Source: JAFDVL01 sp031409955 (GTDB lineage: Bacteria > Acidobacteriota > Blastocatellia > RBC074). Taken from it: DNA of 64,000 nucleotides. Position 1 is the stretch's first letter, and the number at the start of each line of letters is the position of its first letter. Position numbers and translations under genes: made by a program. The stretch covers positions 1-64,000 of the forward strand of contig JANNYF010000181.1 in assembly GCA_031409955.1 (NCBI GenBank). The letters are read 5' to 3'. Below are positions 35,566 through 43,820 of the stretch, piece after piece. The notes under the pieces are model-generated. The model did no database searches, was not told the origin of the DNA, and worked only from the letters and a program-made list of their open reading frames with translations.

Positions 35566-35670
35566 CAGGCCCCGGCCCCGTGCAATCTTGAGCGCATGAA
35601 CCCCGCCAGGATCGGAAGATAGCAACGGTAGTGATGTTCGGATGTGCCGCGGGCCACCGGGGCCTGGCCT
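35566..35670 (+). ncRNA. ffs: Signal recognition particle RNA, small bacterial type
   Basis: The 4.5S-type RNA that, with Ffh, targets nascent membrane proteins. The conserved apical domain is CCGCCAGGATCGGAAGATAG followed by CAACGGTAG, with the GGAA tetraloop and the asymmetric internal loop that binds Ffh. The terminal stem CAGGCCCCGG (from 35566) pairs with CCGGGGCCTG (to about 35666), followed by CCTCTTTT as the likely terminator. Length about 100 bases is normal. Confidence 0.9.
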
Positions 35671-35678
35671 CTTTTAGC

Positions 35679-35706
35679 TTTCAAATTTCAGAGTTGAGAT
35701 TTGAAA
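35679..35706. repeat. Word hairpin after the SRP RNA
   Basis: TTTCAAAT and ATTTGAAA are perfect inverted copies around TTCAGAGTTGAG, again the ATTTGAGAT word family seen between the tRNA genes. Confidence 0.6.
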
Positions 35707-35724
35707 TGAATGGTAGACTCGCAC

Positions 35725-35768
35725 CAAATAACAAAAGCCACCGCGATTGGGGTGGCTTTTGTTATTTG
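35725..35768. terminator. Bidirectional terminator
   Basis: A perfect 18-bp stem (CAAATAACAAAAGCCACC and its complement) around an eight-base loop. Runs of A and T inside the outer stem let it work in both directions: for the tRNA/SRP RNA transcript from the left and for the small basic protein gene from the right. Confidence 0.85.
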
Positions 35769-35781
35769 CATTGGAGTTCAA

Positions 35782-36042
35782 CTATTTTTTCTTTTTGCCG
35801 CCAGCTTTTGCCTCAGCCCAGCGTCGTTGTTGCGCTTCGCTGATTTTTTGCCGGGCTTCGTCGGACATTGGTCGCTTCGTTTTGCCGACTTTGGCTGCGC
35901 CCGCGGCTTTGGTCTTTTTGCCGCCACCAATCACGGCAGCTAATTGGTCTCGCTTCGACTGTAATTGCGCAATCTGGGCATCAATCGCAGCCAACGCTTT
36001 GTTGATATGTTCATTCGGATCGAAATCTGTAACTCGTGGCAT
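35782..36042 (-). CDS. Small Lys-rich protein
   Basis: An 86-residue, very basic protein. An N-terminal helical part (NEHINKALAAIDAQIAQLQSKRDQL) looks like a short coiled coil. The C-terminal part carries Ala/Lys-rich, histone-like sequence and RPMSDEARQKISEAQQRRWAEAK, similar to short nucleic-acid-binding modules found in nuclease-associated motifs. A nucleoid or RNA-binding role is plausible but unproven. It ends at the bidirectional terminator and is divergent from dnaX over 200 bases. Confidence 0.65.
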   Translation of the reverse strand: MPRVTDFDPNEHINKALAAIDAQIAQLQSKRDQLAAVIGGGKKTKAAGAAKVGKTKRPMSDEARQKISEAQQRRWAEAKAGGKKKK

Positions 36043-36244
36043 TCTATTCTCCTTATAAATTAGTAGTTCAGCAGATGATTACTGAACTTAGTTCCTAAGT
36101 TGCGGCGGATTGTAAGCGAAAGATTTTATTTTTTCTACCAACAAGTAGCCGTAAAGTAATTTTTCGGGATTGATTGCAAAATTAACTACTCGCTAAACTA
36201 GCATTTGACTTCGCCAAAAATCTCTACTAAAGAAAGCTTGAATT

Positions 36245-38026
36245 ATGAGTTATCAGGTTATTGCTCGCAAATATCGCCCACAAACCTTTGCCGACTTAAC
36301 CGGGCAGGAACATATTTCCCGCACGCTCAAAAACGCCATTGAAAACAAGCGTCTGCACCACGCGTATTTGTTTTCTGGAGTACGCGGGACAGGCAAAACA
36401 ACTACTGCACGAATCTTGGCAAAATGTTTGAATTGTGTGACCGGAGTGACGGGCAAGCCATGTTTGCAGTGTCCTTCCTGTACTGAAATCGCAGCGGGCA
36501 ATTCACTGGATGTGATCGAAATTGACGCCGCTTCCAATACTGGCGTAGATAATGTTCGAGAGGTGATTGTTAATAATATTTCGATTGCTCCAGCGCGCGA
36601 CCGGTACAAAGTTTTCATTATTGACGAAGTCCACATGCTCTCGAATCAGGCGTTCAATGCATTACTCAAAACGCTGGAAGAGCCGCCGCCGCACGTCGTG
36701 TTTATGATGGCGACGACAGAGTTACACAAAGTTCCTGACACGATTCTGTCGCGTTGCCAACAATTTGAGTTTCGACAAATCCCCATTGATAAAATCTTCA
36801 AACGATTGCGTGAAATTTCTGATACTGAGAACGTAACCATCAGCAACGAAGCATTACGCGAAATCGCGCGCGCAGGCAACGGCAGCTTACGCGATGCCCA
36901 ATCCGCGCTGGATCAGGTGATTTCCTTCAGCGGCGCTGAAATTGCCGAACAGGATGTGATTCATTCGCTTGGTTTGGTGAGCGCCAAAATCTTAGGTCAG
37001 ACTATCGCAGCGATTGCCGAGCAGAACACGGCAGACTTACTCAAAGTCGTGGATGAATTAGATTCGAGCGGTCACGATTTGCGCTTCTTTACGCGGGAGT
37101 TGATGACGTATTTGCGACATGTATTAGTTATCAAAGCAGGCCTTGTCAGCAGCGATGTTTTAGGGATTTCTGAGACTGATATTATTTTACTTAAGAACTT
37201 GTCTGATAAGTTTTCGGAAGAGGATTTGGTACGGTTCTTTCATTTACTGACAGATATCGAAAAGCAAATCAAAGATTCACCGCAACCGCGTTTTCAGTTG
37301 GAAATTGGCTTAGTCAAAATTGCTCACAGCACCCGGTTACGAGCCTTGGATGAAGTTATAAAGCGGCTCGAAGAATTGGAAACCAAACTTAGCGGTGGAA
37401 ATATTTCGACTTTCAACCCTCCTCCTATTCTTACTAAGTCAGAGTCCCCTACGCGCGGTAATGCACAATCGGTCAATACGCAACGATCTGCAACACCTGT
37501 TGTTCCAGTGGTAGCGAGTTCAGTTGAAGAGCCTGCGGGCTTCAGCGACTCGTTCGCGCAAAACTCCTTCGACGAACCGCAGCCGGGTTACGCACCCGAA
37601 CCCCTCCAACGCCCAATCGCAAAGCCGGCTGCCGCGCCGCGCCTGTCTGTCACACCAGGGCGCGAGATCGGAGCCATCAAGCTAGAGTTGGAAAAGCGCC
37701 GCAAACCGTTGATCGTAATGGCGCTGGAAGAAGCCCGCGTTGAATACCGTGACGGCAATCTCACCGCAACGTTTGCCAGCGAAAATATGTTTTCCAAACG
37801 GCTGAAAGAAAGTGCGGAATTGTTCCGCGAAATCGGCGAACAATTACTAGGGCAGTCCTTGCGCATCGAAGTCAAACTCAATGGAGAAGCGGTTGTGACG
37901 CCCGTGCAAGAAACCAAACAGGCGCGCGAAACCCTGATCGAAAGCGTCAAAAGCAACCCGGCGGTGAAGATGTTACTGGAAACGTTTCGCGGCGAAATTG
38001 TAGACGTGCAAGAAGTACAGTCGTGA
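36245..38026 (+). CDS. dnaX: DNA polymerase III subunits gamma and tau
   Basis: The clamp-loader ATPase of the replisome, 593 residues. Walker A GVRGTGKTT, the zinc-binding module CLNC..CLQCPSC, Walker B VFIIDEVHML, and sensor 1 with the SRC arginine finger (ILSRCQQFEFR) are all in place. Domain III follows, then a proline-rich linker at about 395-480 and a C-terminal tau-like part. I saw no obvious frameshift site for a gamma form. First gene of a conserved block with ybaB and recR. Confidence 0.95.
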   Translation: MSYQVIARKYRPQTFADLTGQEHISRTLKNAIENKRLHHAYLFSGVRGTGKTTTARILAKCLNCVTGVTGKPCLQCPSCTEIAAGNSLDVIEIDAASNTGVDNVREVIVNNISIAPARDRYKVFIIDEVHMLSNQAFNALLKTLEEPPPHVVFMMATTELHKVPDTILSRCQQFEFRQIPIDKIFKRLREISDTENVTISNEALREIARAGNGSLRDAQSALDQVISFSGAEIAEQDVIHSLGLVSAKILGQTIAAIAEQNTADLLKVVDELDSSGHDLRFFTRELMTYLRHVLVIKAGLVSSDVLGISETDIILLKNLSDKFSEEDLVRFFHLLTDIEKQIKDSPQPRFQLEIGLVKIAHSTRLRALDEVIKRLEELETKLSGGNISTFNPPPILTKSESPTRGNAQSVNTQRSATPVVPVVASSVEEPAGFSDSFAQNSFDEPQPGYAPEPLQRPIAKPAAAPRLSVTPGREIGAIKLELEKRRKPLIVMALEEARVEYRDGNLTATFASENMFSKRLKESAELFREIGEQLLGQSLRIEVKLNGEAVVTPVQETKQARETLIESVKSNPAVKMLLETFRGEIVDVQEVQS

Positions 38027-38118
38027 GAAGTCTGGCAAGGTTTGGAAGAGTCTCGAAAAGTCTGAAGAAGATTTGTCTTTAACTTCTCTGGACTTTTCCA
38101 GACTTCCCCAGACTCCCG
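38026..38118. repeat. Word palindrome (AAGTCTGG family)
   Basis: The left arm 38026-38070 has four variants of an AGTCTGGAA word, and the right arm 38083-38118 three or four variants of its complement (TTTCCAGACTT, CCCCAGACTCCC). It starts directly at the dnaX stop. Confidence 0.75.
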
Positions 38119-38193
38119 AACTACACTATGCTATGATGCCACTTCGCCCCACGAGTTTTATTCACAACAAACTACTTTCAGAGGAGTAATACC

Positions 38194-38505
38194 ATGAGAT
38201 TTCCTGGCGGTAATGATATTCGACAAATGATGAAACAAGCGCAGAAGATGCAAGAAACGATGGCGAAAGAAATGGACGTCCTGCGCGTGGACGCGACATC
38301 CGGTGGCGGCATGGTCAAATGTGAAATGACGGGCAATAAAGAATTGACCTGGATCAAAATTGACCCCGAAGCCGCAAACGATGTCGAGATGCTACAGGAC
38401 TTAATCGTCGCCGCAGTCAATGAAGCCAATCGTAAAGTCGAAGAAGCGATGCAGGGGAAACTCGGCGGCGCACTCGGCGGATTAAAGATTCCCGGATTAA
38501 CGTAA
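38194..38505 (+). CDS. ybaB: YbaB/EbfC nucleoid-associated protein
   Basis: A 103-residue dimeric DNA-binding protein of the YbaB/EbfC family. IRQMMKQAQKMQETMAKEM is the N-terminal helix, and GGGMVKCEMTGNKELTWIKIDPE the beta-sheet with the usual Gly-rich turn. GAGGAG precedes the ATG. It sits between dnaX and recR, the arrangement found across bacteria. The repeat at 38026-38118 separates it from dnaX. Confidence 0.92.
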   Translation: MRFPGGNDIRQMMKQAQKMQETMAKEMDVLRVDATSGGGMVKCEMTGNKELTWIKIDPEAANDVEMLQDLIVAAVNEANRKVEEAMQGKLGGALGGLKIPGLT

Positions 38506-38507
38506 AA

Positions 38508-38574
38508 CGGTTTCGCGTTTCAGGTTTCGCGTTTCGCGGCACATGAAAACCCGAAACTTGAAACCCGTCACCCG
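38508..38574. repeat. Word palindrome (GTTTCGCGTTTC family)
   Basis: The left arm 38508-38538 has three copies of a GGTTTCGCGTTTC-like word; the right arm 38544-38574 has the complement in variants (CCCGAAACTTGAAACCCG). It fills the ybaB-recR gap. Confidence 0.75.
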
Positions 38575-38585
38575 TAACTAAACTT

Positions 38586-39200
38586 ATGCTTGATTACGCA
38601 GAACCCGTTACCAAACTGATTGATGAATTCAAACGCTTGCCCGGCGTCGGACATAAGTCTGCGCAACGACTCGCGTTTCACTTGCTCAAAGCTACCACCG
38701 AAGAAGCTGACCGCTTGATCGAAGCCATCCGCGAAGTCAAAGAAAAGATCATATTTTGCTCAATCTGCAATAACCTGACGGACACAGACCCGTGCCGCTA
38801 TTGCGCGAATTCGACGCGCGATCACACGACGATTTGTGTGATCGAAGAGCCATATAATCTGGTCGCGATTGAAAAGACGCGCGAGTATCACGGGTTGTAT
38901 CATGTGTTGCACGGCGCGTTGTCTCCGATTCGCGGCATCGGGCCGGACGAGTTGAAGATTCGCAGCTTGATCGAACGCTTACGCCCGCGCGAAGATGATG
39001 GGCCGGAAGTCGAAGAAGTCATTCTGGCGACAAATCCCAACACCGAAGGCGAAGCGACCGCGAATTACTTGAGCCGTTTGCTGAAACCGTTGGGCGTGAA
39101 AGTAACGCGCATCGGAATGGGCTTGCCCGTCGGCAGTGATCTGGAATACGCCGACGAAGTCACGATGCACAAAGCGTTGGTGAATCGGCACGAAATGTAA
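38586..39200 (+). CDS. recR: Recombination mediator RecR
   Basis: A 204-residue protein that with RecF/RecO loads RecA at gaps. Helix-hairpin-helix LPGVGHKSAQRLAFHLL at the N-terminus, zinc finger CSIC..CRYC (about residues 58-73), then the Toprim domain with CVIEEPYNL, YHVLHGALSPIRGIGP and ATNPNTEGEATA. Length and end are normal. Follows ybaB after 80 bases of repeat. Confidence 0.95.
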   Translation: MLDYAEPVTKLIDEFKRLPGVGHKSAQRLAFHLLKATTEEADRLIEAIREVKEKIIFCSICNNLTDTDPCRYCANSTRDHTTICVIEEPYNLVAIEKTREYHGLYHVLHGALSPIRGIGPDELKIRSLIERLRPREDDGPEVEEVILATNPNTEGEATANYLSRLLKPLGVKVTRIGMGLPVGSDLEYADEVTMHKALVNRHEM

Positions 39201-39340
39201 CCGCTGAAAATTAAAAGGCAAATCTCAAACAGTCGCAACTGACGGCAAAAGTAGGAAGCTGAAGGCTGCGCCGCTTTTATGAAAAGAAAAACCAAGTGCC
39301 GACCTTTTGATTTTTCGTGAAGCCTTTGAGTTGTCGAGAG

Positions 39341-39796
39341 ATGAACAGCCTGCTGAAAATGCTTCCTGCCATGATTAAGTTGTCCGGCGACAACGAAGAG
39401 GTACGCGAGCAGGCCGCGTTTGCGGCGTGGAAAGCCACAACGAATTATCAATTGGCACAAGCCTGTGCGCCATTTCGGCTGTATCGCAAAACACTTGTCA
39501 TCGCCACCAAAGACTTGATGTGGAAGACACAGATGGAGCGAGAGAGTTCTGGCTTGATTTTCAGACTGAACTCACTGCTCAGCGCGCCGCTCGTAACCTT
39601 CATTGAATTCCGGGTTGATCCGCAGCACGTCGAGCAAGCCCGCGCGCACGAACCGCATGATTTTGAGTTTCATCACACACAGGAAATCGCTGACGAATTA
39701 GCCGCAACCGCCGCCACGATCAAAGATGACGGGTTGCGCGAAACATTTTTACGCGCTGCGGCGAAATGCCTGGAAAGAAAGGAAGCTAGGGATTAA
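39341..39796 (+). CDS. DUF721 (DciA-like) protein
   Basis: A 151-residue protein of the DUF721 family; DciA members help load the replicative helicase. The N-terminal helix ends AAFAAWKATTNYQLAQACAPFRLYRKTLVIAT, the usual KH-like core, followed by WKTQMERESSGLIFRLN. Its position after recR and dnaX fits a replication role. I start at the ATG at 39341 rather than an upstream GTG. Confidence 0.7.
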   Translation: MNSLLKMLPAMIKLSGDNEEVREQAAFAAWKATTNYQLAQACAPFRLYRKTLVIATKDLMWKTQMERESSGLIFRLNSLLSAPLVTFIEFRVDPQHVEQARAHEPHDFEFHHTQEIADELAATAATIKDDGLRETFLRAAAKCLERKEARD

Positions 39797-39850
39797 TGAT
39801 GGGTGGGGCTGATAAGCGCCCCAGCCCTCAATCTCCAGCCTCCCATCCCT
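39787..39850. repeat. Word palindrome (GGGATGGG/CCCATCCC family)
   Basis: The left arm, around 39787-39815 (AGGGATTAATGATGGGTGGGGCTG), overlaps the end of the DUF721 gene. The right arm 39820-39850 has the complement in variants (CCCCAGCCC, CCAGCCTCCCATCCC). It ends 10 bases before the gatC start. Confidence 0.6.
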
Positions 39851-39859
39851 TTTCTCATC

Positions 39860-40162
39860 ATGCCAATTTCAAAAGAAGAAGTTACCAAAATTGTATCGCT
39901 TTCAAATCTCGCGCTCACGCCGGAGGAAACCGAATCGTTCTCGGTGCAACTCGCCGGAATCGTAGCCTACATTGACCAACTCAACGAACTCGACACGGCA
40001 AACGTGAAGGCGTGGCAGCAGCGCAGCGCAGGGGAAGCCGCAACCTCATTCGCCTCCCGCGAAGACCGCATTGAACCAAGCCTGGGCACAGAGGCAGCGT
40101 TGTCGAATGCGCCCGATCCTGACATGGGGCATTTCCGCGTGCCGAGAGTGATTGGCGGATAA
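39860..40162 (+). CDS. gatC: Asp/Glu-tRNA amidotransferase subunit C
   Basis: A 100-residue subunit that clamps GatA to GatB in the enzyme making Gln-tRNA(Gln) and Asn-tRNA(Asn). VTKIVSLSNLALTPEE and IVAYIDQLNELDT are the two family helices, and DPDMGHFRVPRVI is the standard end. The start at 39860 gives MPISKEEV; earlier in-frame codons lie in a repeat. Confidence 0.92.
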   Translation: MPISKEEVTKIVSLSNLALTPEETESFSVQLAGIVAYIDQLNELDTANVKAWQQRSAGEAATSFASREDRIEPSLGTEAALSNAPDPDMGHFRVPRVIGG

Positions 40163-40251
40163 AATCACGCGGGCGGCTCGACCGCGTTGTCGGTTTCCAA
40201 ATTCCATCAGGCAATTCTTCGCGGGCGAGCCGCTTGCGCTACAACAACTTC

Positions 40252-41667
40252 ATGACTACGAACTTAACGATTGACGAACTGCATAAGCTCTATGCCTCCG
40301 GCGATGCCAGACCGAGCGAAATTACCCGCGCCGTTTTGGAGCGCATCGAACAAACCAACGAACGGCTGAATACGTTCATCACGATCAATAAAGACGCTGC
40401 GCTAAAACAAGCGCAAGCCGCCGATGCGGACATCAAAGACGCCCTAACTAACAAACCGCTCGCAGGCATTCCGGTCGCGGTCAAAGACAATATGTGTACG
40501 ACTGGCCTGCGCACCACTTGCGGCTCGCGCATTCTCGGCAATTTCATTCCGCCCTACACCGCCACCGCTGTTGCCAAGCTCGAAGCCGCAGGCGCAATCA
40601 TTATCGGCAAAACGAATCTCGACGAATTCGCCATGGGGTCATCGAATGAAAACTCTGCCTTTGGTGCGGTGCGCAATCCGGTCAATGAAGACTACGTTTC
40701 CGGCGGCAGTTCGGGCGGTTCGGCGGTGGCCGTCGCAGCGGATTTATGTTCCGTTTCGCTTGGCTCAGATACGGGCGGTTCGATTCGGCAGCCCGCTTCA
40801 TTCTGCGGCGTCGTCGGATTGAAACCGACATACGGACGCGTATCGCGCTATGGGTTGGTCGCCTTCGGATCGTCGTTGGATCAAATCGGCCCATTCGGCA
40901 AAACCGTGCGAGACGTCGCCCGCACGCTTGGCGTCATTGCTGGCCGGGATCGCTACGATTCGACATCTTCGGACGAAGCCGTGCCGAATTACCTGAACGC
41001 GTTGACCGGCGACATCAAAGGCTTGCGCGTCGGCGTGCCGCCCGAATGCTTTGGCGAAGGGTTGAATGCCGAAGTCAAAACCGCCGTTGAGGCCGCGATC
41101 AAAAAGCTGGAAGAACGCGGCGCTGAAATCGTTGAGATTACCTTGCCGCACTCGAAATATGTCGTCGCGGTGTATTACTTGATCGCCACTGCCGAAGCCT
41201 CTTCAAATCTCGCGCGCTTTGATGGCGTGCGGTACGGCTATCGTTCCGAGACCGCGAAAACATTGGCGGAAATGTATCCGCACTCGCGCAATGAAGGCTT
41301 TGGTGCCGAAGTCAAACGCCGCATCATGCTCGGCACCTTTGCGTTGTCGTCCGGCTATTACGATGCCTATTACGAAAAGGCGCAACGCGTTCGCACGATG
41401 CTGTGCAACGACTTTGCCGAAGCCTTTCAGAAGTGCGATGTGATTGCGACGCCGACCGCGCCGACTCCAGCGTTCAAGCTCGGCGAAAAAGTGAATGACC
41501 CGCTGGCGATGTATCTGGACGACATTTACACGGTGACCATTAACCTGATCGGCGTGCCGGCGATCAGCGTGCCGTGCGGCTTTTCAAGTACAGGCTTGCC
41601 AATAGGGCTTCAGTTGATTGGCAATCACTTTGATGAAGGGCGCTTGCTGAATACAGCGTGTGCGTAG
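40252..41667 (+). CDS. gatA: Asp/Glu-tRNA amidotransferase subunit A, slightly short C-terminus
   Basis: The amidase subunit, 471 residues from the ATG at 40252. The Ser-cisSer-Lys triad is complete: Lys in VAVKDNM, cis-Ser in SDTGGSIRQPAS, and nucleophile region SGGSSGGSAVAV. The protein ends HFDEGRLLNTACA with a TAG where relatives go on as AYE and 10-20 further residues, so it is a little short; activity is probably kept because that helix is peripheral. gatB is not in the window. Between gatC and gatA is a 90-base spacer with a GCGGCTCG inverted repeat. Confidence 0.92.
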   Translation: MTTNLTIDELHKLYASGDARPSEITRAVLERIEQTNERLNTFITINKDAALKQAQAADADIKDALTNKPLAGIPVAVKDNMCTTGLRTTCGSRILGNFIPPYTATAVAKLEAAGAIIIGKTNLDEFAMGSSNENSAFGAVRNPVNEDYVSGGSSGGSAVAVAADLCSVSLGSDTGGSIRQPASFCGVVGLKPTYGRVSRYGLVAFGSSLDQIGPFGKTVRDVARTLGVIAGRDRYDSTSSDEAVPNYLNALTGDIKGLRVGVPPECFGEGLNAEVKTAVEAAIKKLEERGAEIVEITLPHSKYVVAVYYLIATAEASSNLARFDGVRYGYRSETAKTLAEMYPHSRNEGFGAEVKRRIMLGTFALSSGYYDAYYEKAQRVRTMLCNDFAEAFQKCDVIATPTAPTPAFKLGEKVNDPLAMYLDDIYTVTINLIGVPAISVPCGFSSTGLPIGLQLIGNHFDEGRLLNTACA

Positions 41668-41711
41668 GAAAGTGAGAAGGGGCTTTCTTCAGAGGAAAGG
41701 CGGTAGTTTTT

Positions 41712-41807
41712 ATGAAACTTCAACAACCTAGCTTTGTCTTCGTACTTGTTGTTCTCTTTCTCCTAAGTTTTGTGCGGAAAGCAGAGGGTAATTACTCACG
41801 GGGTTAA
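41712..41807 (+). CDS. 31-residue hydrophobic peptide, doubtful
   Basis: A short frame: MKLQQPSFVFVLVVLFLLSF then a charged tail. GAGGAAAGG lies about ten bases before the ATG. The product looks like a signal peptide without a mature protein or a single-span membrane peptide. It may be the remnant of a secreted protein gene. The rest of the 41668-41852 gap is empty. Confidence 0.3.
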   Translation: MKLQQPSFVFVLVVLFLLSFVRKAEGNYSRG

Positions 41808-41852
41808 GTCCTTTATTTCCCGAACATCACCTCTTAGCCCTCCAATAACCCA

Positions 41853-43721
41853 TTACTCCACTGTCACAGACTTCGCTAAATTGCGCGGCTGATCCACGTC
41901 GCAGCCGCGTCTGACTGCAATGTGGTAGGCCAGCAATTGCATCGGAATCGTGGACAGCACAGGCGAAAGCAATTCGCTCGAAGGCGGAACTTCAATCGTG
42001 AACGAAGCCATGTCGCGGGTGTCTTGATCGCCTTCGGTGACAATCGCTACGACAATGCCGTCGCGGGCGCGGACTTCTTGAATGTTCGAGAGAGTTTTTT
42101 CGTAGCGTAGTTTTGACTTCTCGTCGTCGGGATCAAGCGTATTGATGACGACGACGGGCAGGCGCGAATCAATCAATGCGTTCGGGCCGTGTTTCATTTC
42201 TCCGGCGGCGTAGCCCTCCGCGTGGATGTAGGAAATTTCTTTCAGCTTTAATGCGCCTTCCAATGCGATGGGGAAGTTGATGCCGCGACCGAGATAGAGA
42301 AAATCGCTTGATAACACGAAATGTTTTGAGAGGTCTTCGTAATCAATTTCGGGATTGTTGAGCAGCTTTTCCATCTTCACGGGCAGTTCGGACAAATGCC
42401 GCACGTGCCATTTCAATTGCTCTTCGGTGAGAGTATTGCGCTCTTGCGCCAGGTACAGCGCGAACAAATAGGCCGCGACCATTTGCGAGGTAAACGCCTT
42501 TGTCGAAGCCACGCCAATTTCCGGGCCAGCGTGCGTGTAGATTGTACCATCGGCTTCACGCGTCATCATCGCGCCCTGCACGTTGCAAATGGCGATGGAG
42601 CGGCAGGCTTTTTCTTTCGCCTCTCGTAAAGCCGCTATCGTGTCCGCCGTTTCGCCCGATTGCGAAATCACCATCATCAATGTGCTGGGCGTCAGGATTG
42701 GGTTGCGATAGCGAAATTCCGAGGCGTAATCCACTTCGACGGGCACACGGGCGAGTTCTTCGATCAAGTATTTAGCGACCAATGCCGCGTGCCAGGCCGT
42801 GCCGCACGCTGCGATTTTGATGTCGCTGAAGCTGCGGAAATACGCGGCGGGGATATTGATTTCATCGAGATAGACATGACCTGTATCCAGCGAAACGCGA
42901 TTCTGTGTCGTGTCCCGCACGGCGCGCGGCTGCTCGTAAATTTCCTTGAGCATGAAATGCTTGAAGCCGCCTTTTTCCGCTTGAATCGGGTCCCAGGTAA
43001 TGCGTTGTACCGCAGGTTTGACGATTTCGCCTTTGGCATTTTCAACCTTCACACCTTCGCGCGTCAGCACTGCCATTTCGCCATCGCCGAGGAAAAACAT
43101 GTTCCGCGTATGCTCCAAAATCGCAGGGATGTCCGAAGCCACAAAATATTCGCCTTCGCCCAAGCCAACGACGACGGGCGGGCCTAAGCGCGCGGCAACG
43201 ATCTTGTTTGGTTCGTCGGCGGAAAGGGCTACGAGCGCGTAAATGCCGCGAATTTCTTGGAGCGTGGCCCGAAACGCGCCTTCCAATCCGAGGTCAGGGT
43301 TTTGGCGCAGATGTTTTTCGATCAAGTGCGCGACGACTTCGGTATCAGTTTCGGATTGAAAGTGGTGATCGTGTTTTTGTAAATCGCGTTTGAGTTCCAG
43401 ATAGTTTTCGATGATGCCGTTGTGGACTACGCAAATGCGGCCATCGCTGGAACGATGCGGATGGGCATTCTCTTCGGTCGGGCGTCCGTGGGTGGCCCAA
43501 CGCGTATGTCCTAAGCCGTAATCGCCGTCAATCGGGTCTTTGCTCAAAACAGCTTCGAGGTTTCGTAACTTGCCTTCGGCGCGGCGCACCTGCATTTCGC
43601 CGTCACGGTTGACGACTGCAATCCCGGCTGAATCATAGCCGCGATATTCCAGCTTGCGTAAGCCTTCAATTACCACAGGAACGACTTGTTGACTTCCGAC
43701 ATAACCGACAATCCCACACAT
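41853..43721 (-). CDS. glmS: Glutamine-fructose-6-phosphate aminotransferase
   Basis: Makes glucosamine-6-phosphate from fructose-6-phosphate and glutamine, the first step to UDP-GlcNAc; 622 residues. The glutaminase domain begins with catalytic Cys2 (MCGIVGYVG) and shows GHTRWATHG and VVHNGIIENY. Two SIS sugar-phosphate domains follow (CGTAWHAAL, SQSGETADT, LGRGINFPIALEGALKLKEISY). The end DQPRNLAKSVTVE is invariant. GGAGT precedes the ATG. There is no sign of a glmS ribozyme in the short upstream region. Confidence 0.96.
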   Translation of the reverse strand: MCGIVGYVGSQQVVPVVIEGLRKLEYRGYDSAGIAVVNRDGEMQVRRAEGKLRNLEAVLSKDPIDGDYGLGHTRWATHGRPTEENAHPHRSSDGRICVVHNGIIENYLELKRDLQKHDHHFQSETDTEVVAHLIEKHLRQNPDLGLEGAFRATLQEIRGIYALVALSADEPNKIVAARLGPPVVVGLGEGEYFVASDIPAILEHTRNMFFLGDGEMAVLTREGVKVENAKGEIVKPAVQRITWDPIQAEKGGFKHFMLKEIYEQPRAVRDTTQNRVSLDTGHVYLDEINIPAAYFRSFSDIKIAACGTAWHAALVAKYLIEELARVPVEVDYASEFRYRNPILTPSTLMMVISQSGETADTIAALREAKEKACRSIAICNVQGAMMTREADGTIYTHAGPEIGVASTKAFTSQMVAAYLFALYLAQERNTLTEEQLKWHVRHLSELPVKMEKLLNNPEIDYEDLSKHFVLSSDFLYLGRGINFPIALEGALKLKEISYIHAEGYAAGEMKHGPNALIDSRLPVVVINTLDPDDEKSKLRYEKTLSNIQEVRARDGIVVAIVTEGDQDTRDMASFTIEVPPSSELLSPVLSTIPMQLLAYHIAVRRGCDVDQPRNLAKSVTVE

Positions 43722-43739
43722 AAAATTACTCCCTGAAAT

Positions 43740-43817
43740 TTAGCCGCGAATGGACGCAGATTAGGCGCGAATTATGGATTACTTTTTCGCGTAAAATTTG
43801 CGTGAATTCGCGGCTAA
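43740..43817. repeat. Word palindrome (TTAGCCGCGAAT family) between glmU and glmS
   Basis: Left arm 43740-43771 and right arm 43786-43817 are inverted copies with seven mismatches in 32. Each arm consists of degenerate CGCGAAT words. It fills the whole gap between the two genes, and ends three bases before the glmU stop codon. Confidence 0.8.
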
Positions 43818-43820
43818 GTA

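Noticed and set aside
43722..43820. glmS ribozyme upstream of glmS
   Set aside because: The glmS start side (above 43721) has only normal leader sequence; the structured block lies downstream of glmS and is a word palindrome.
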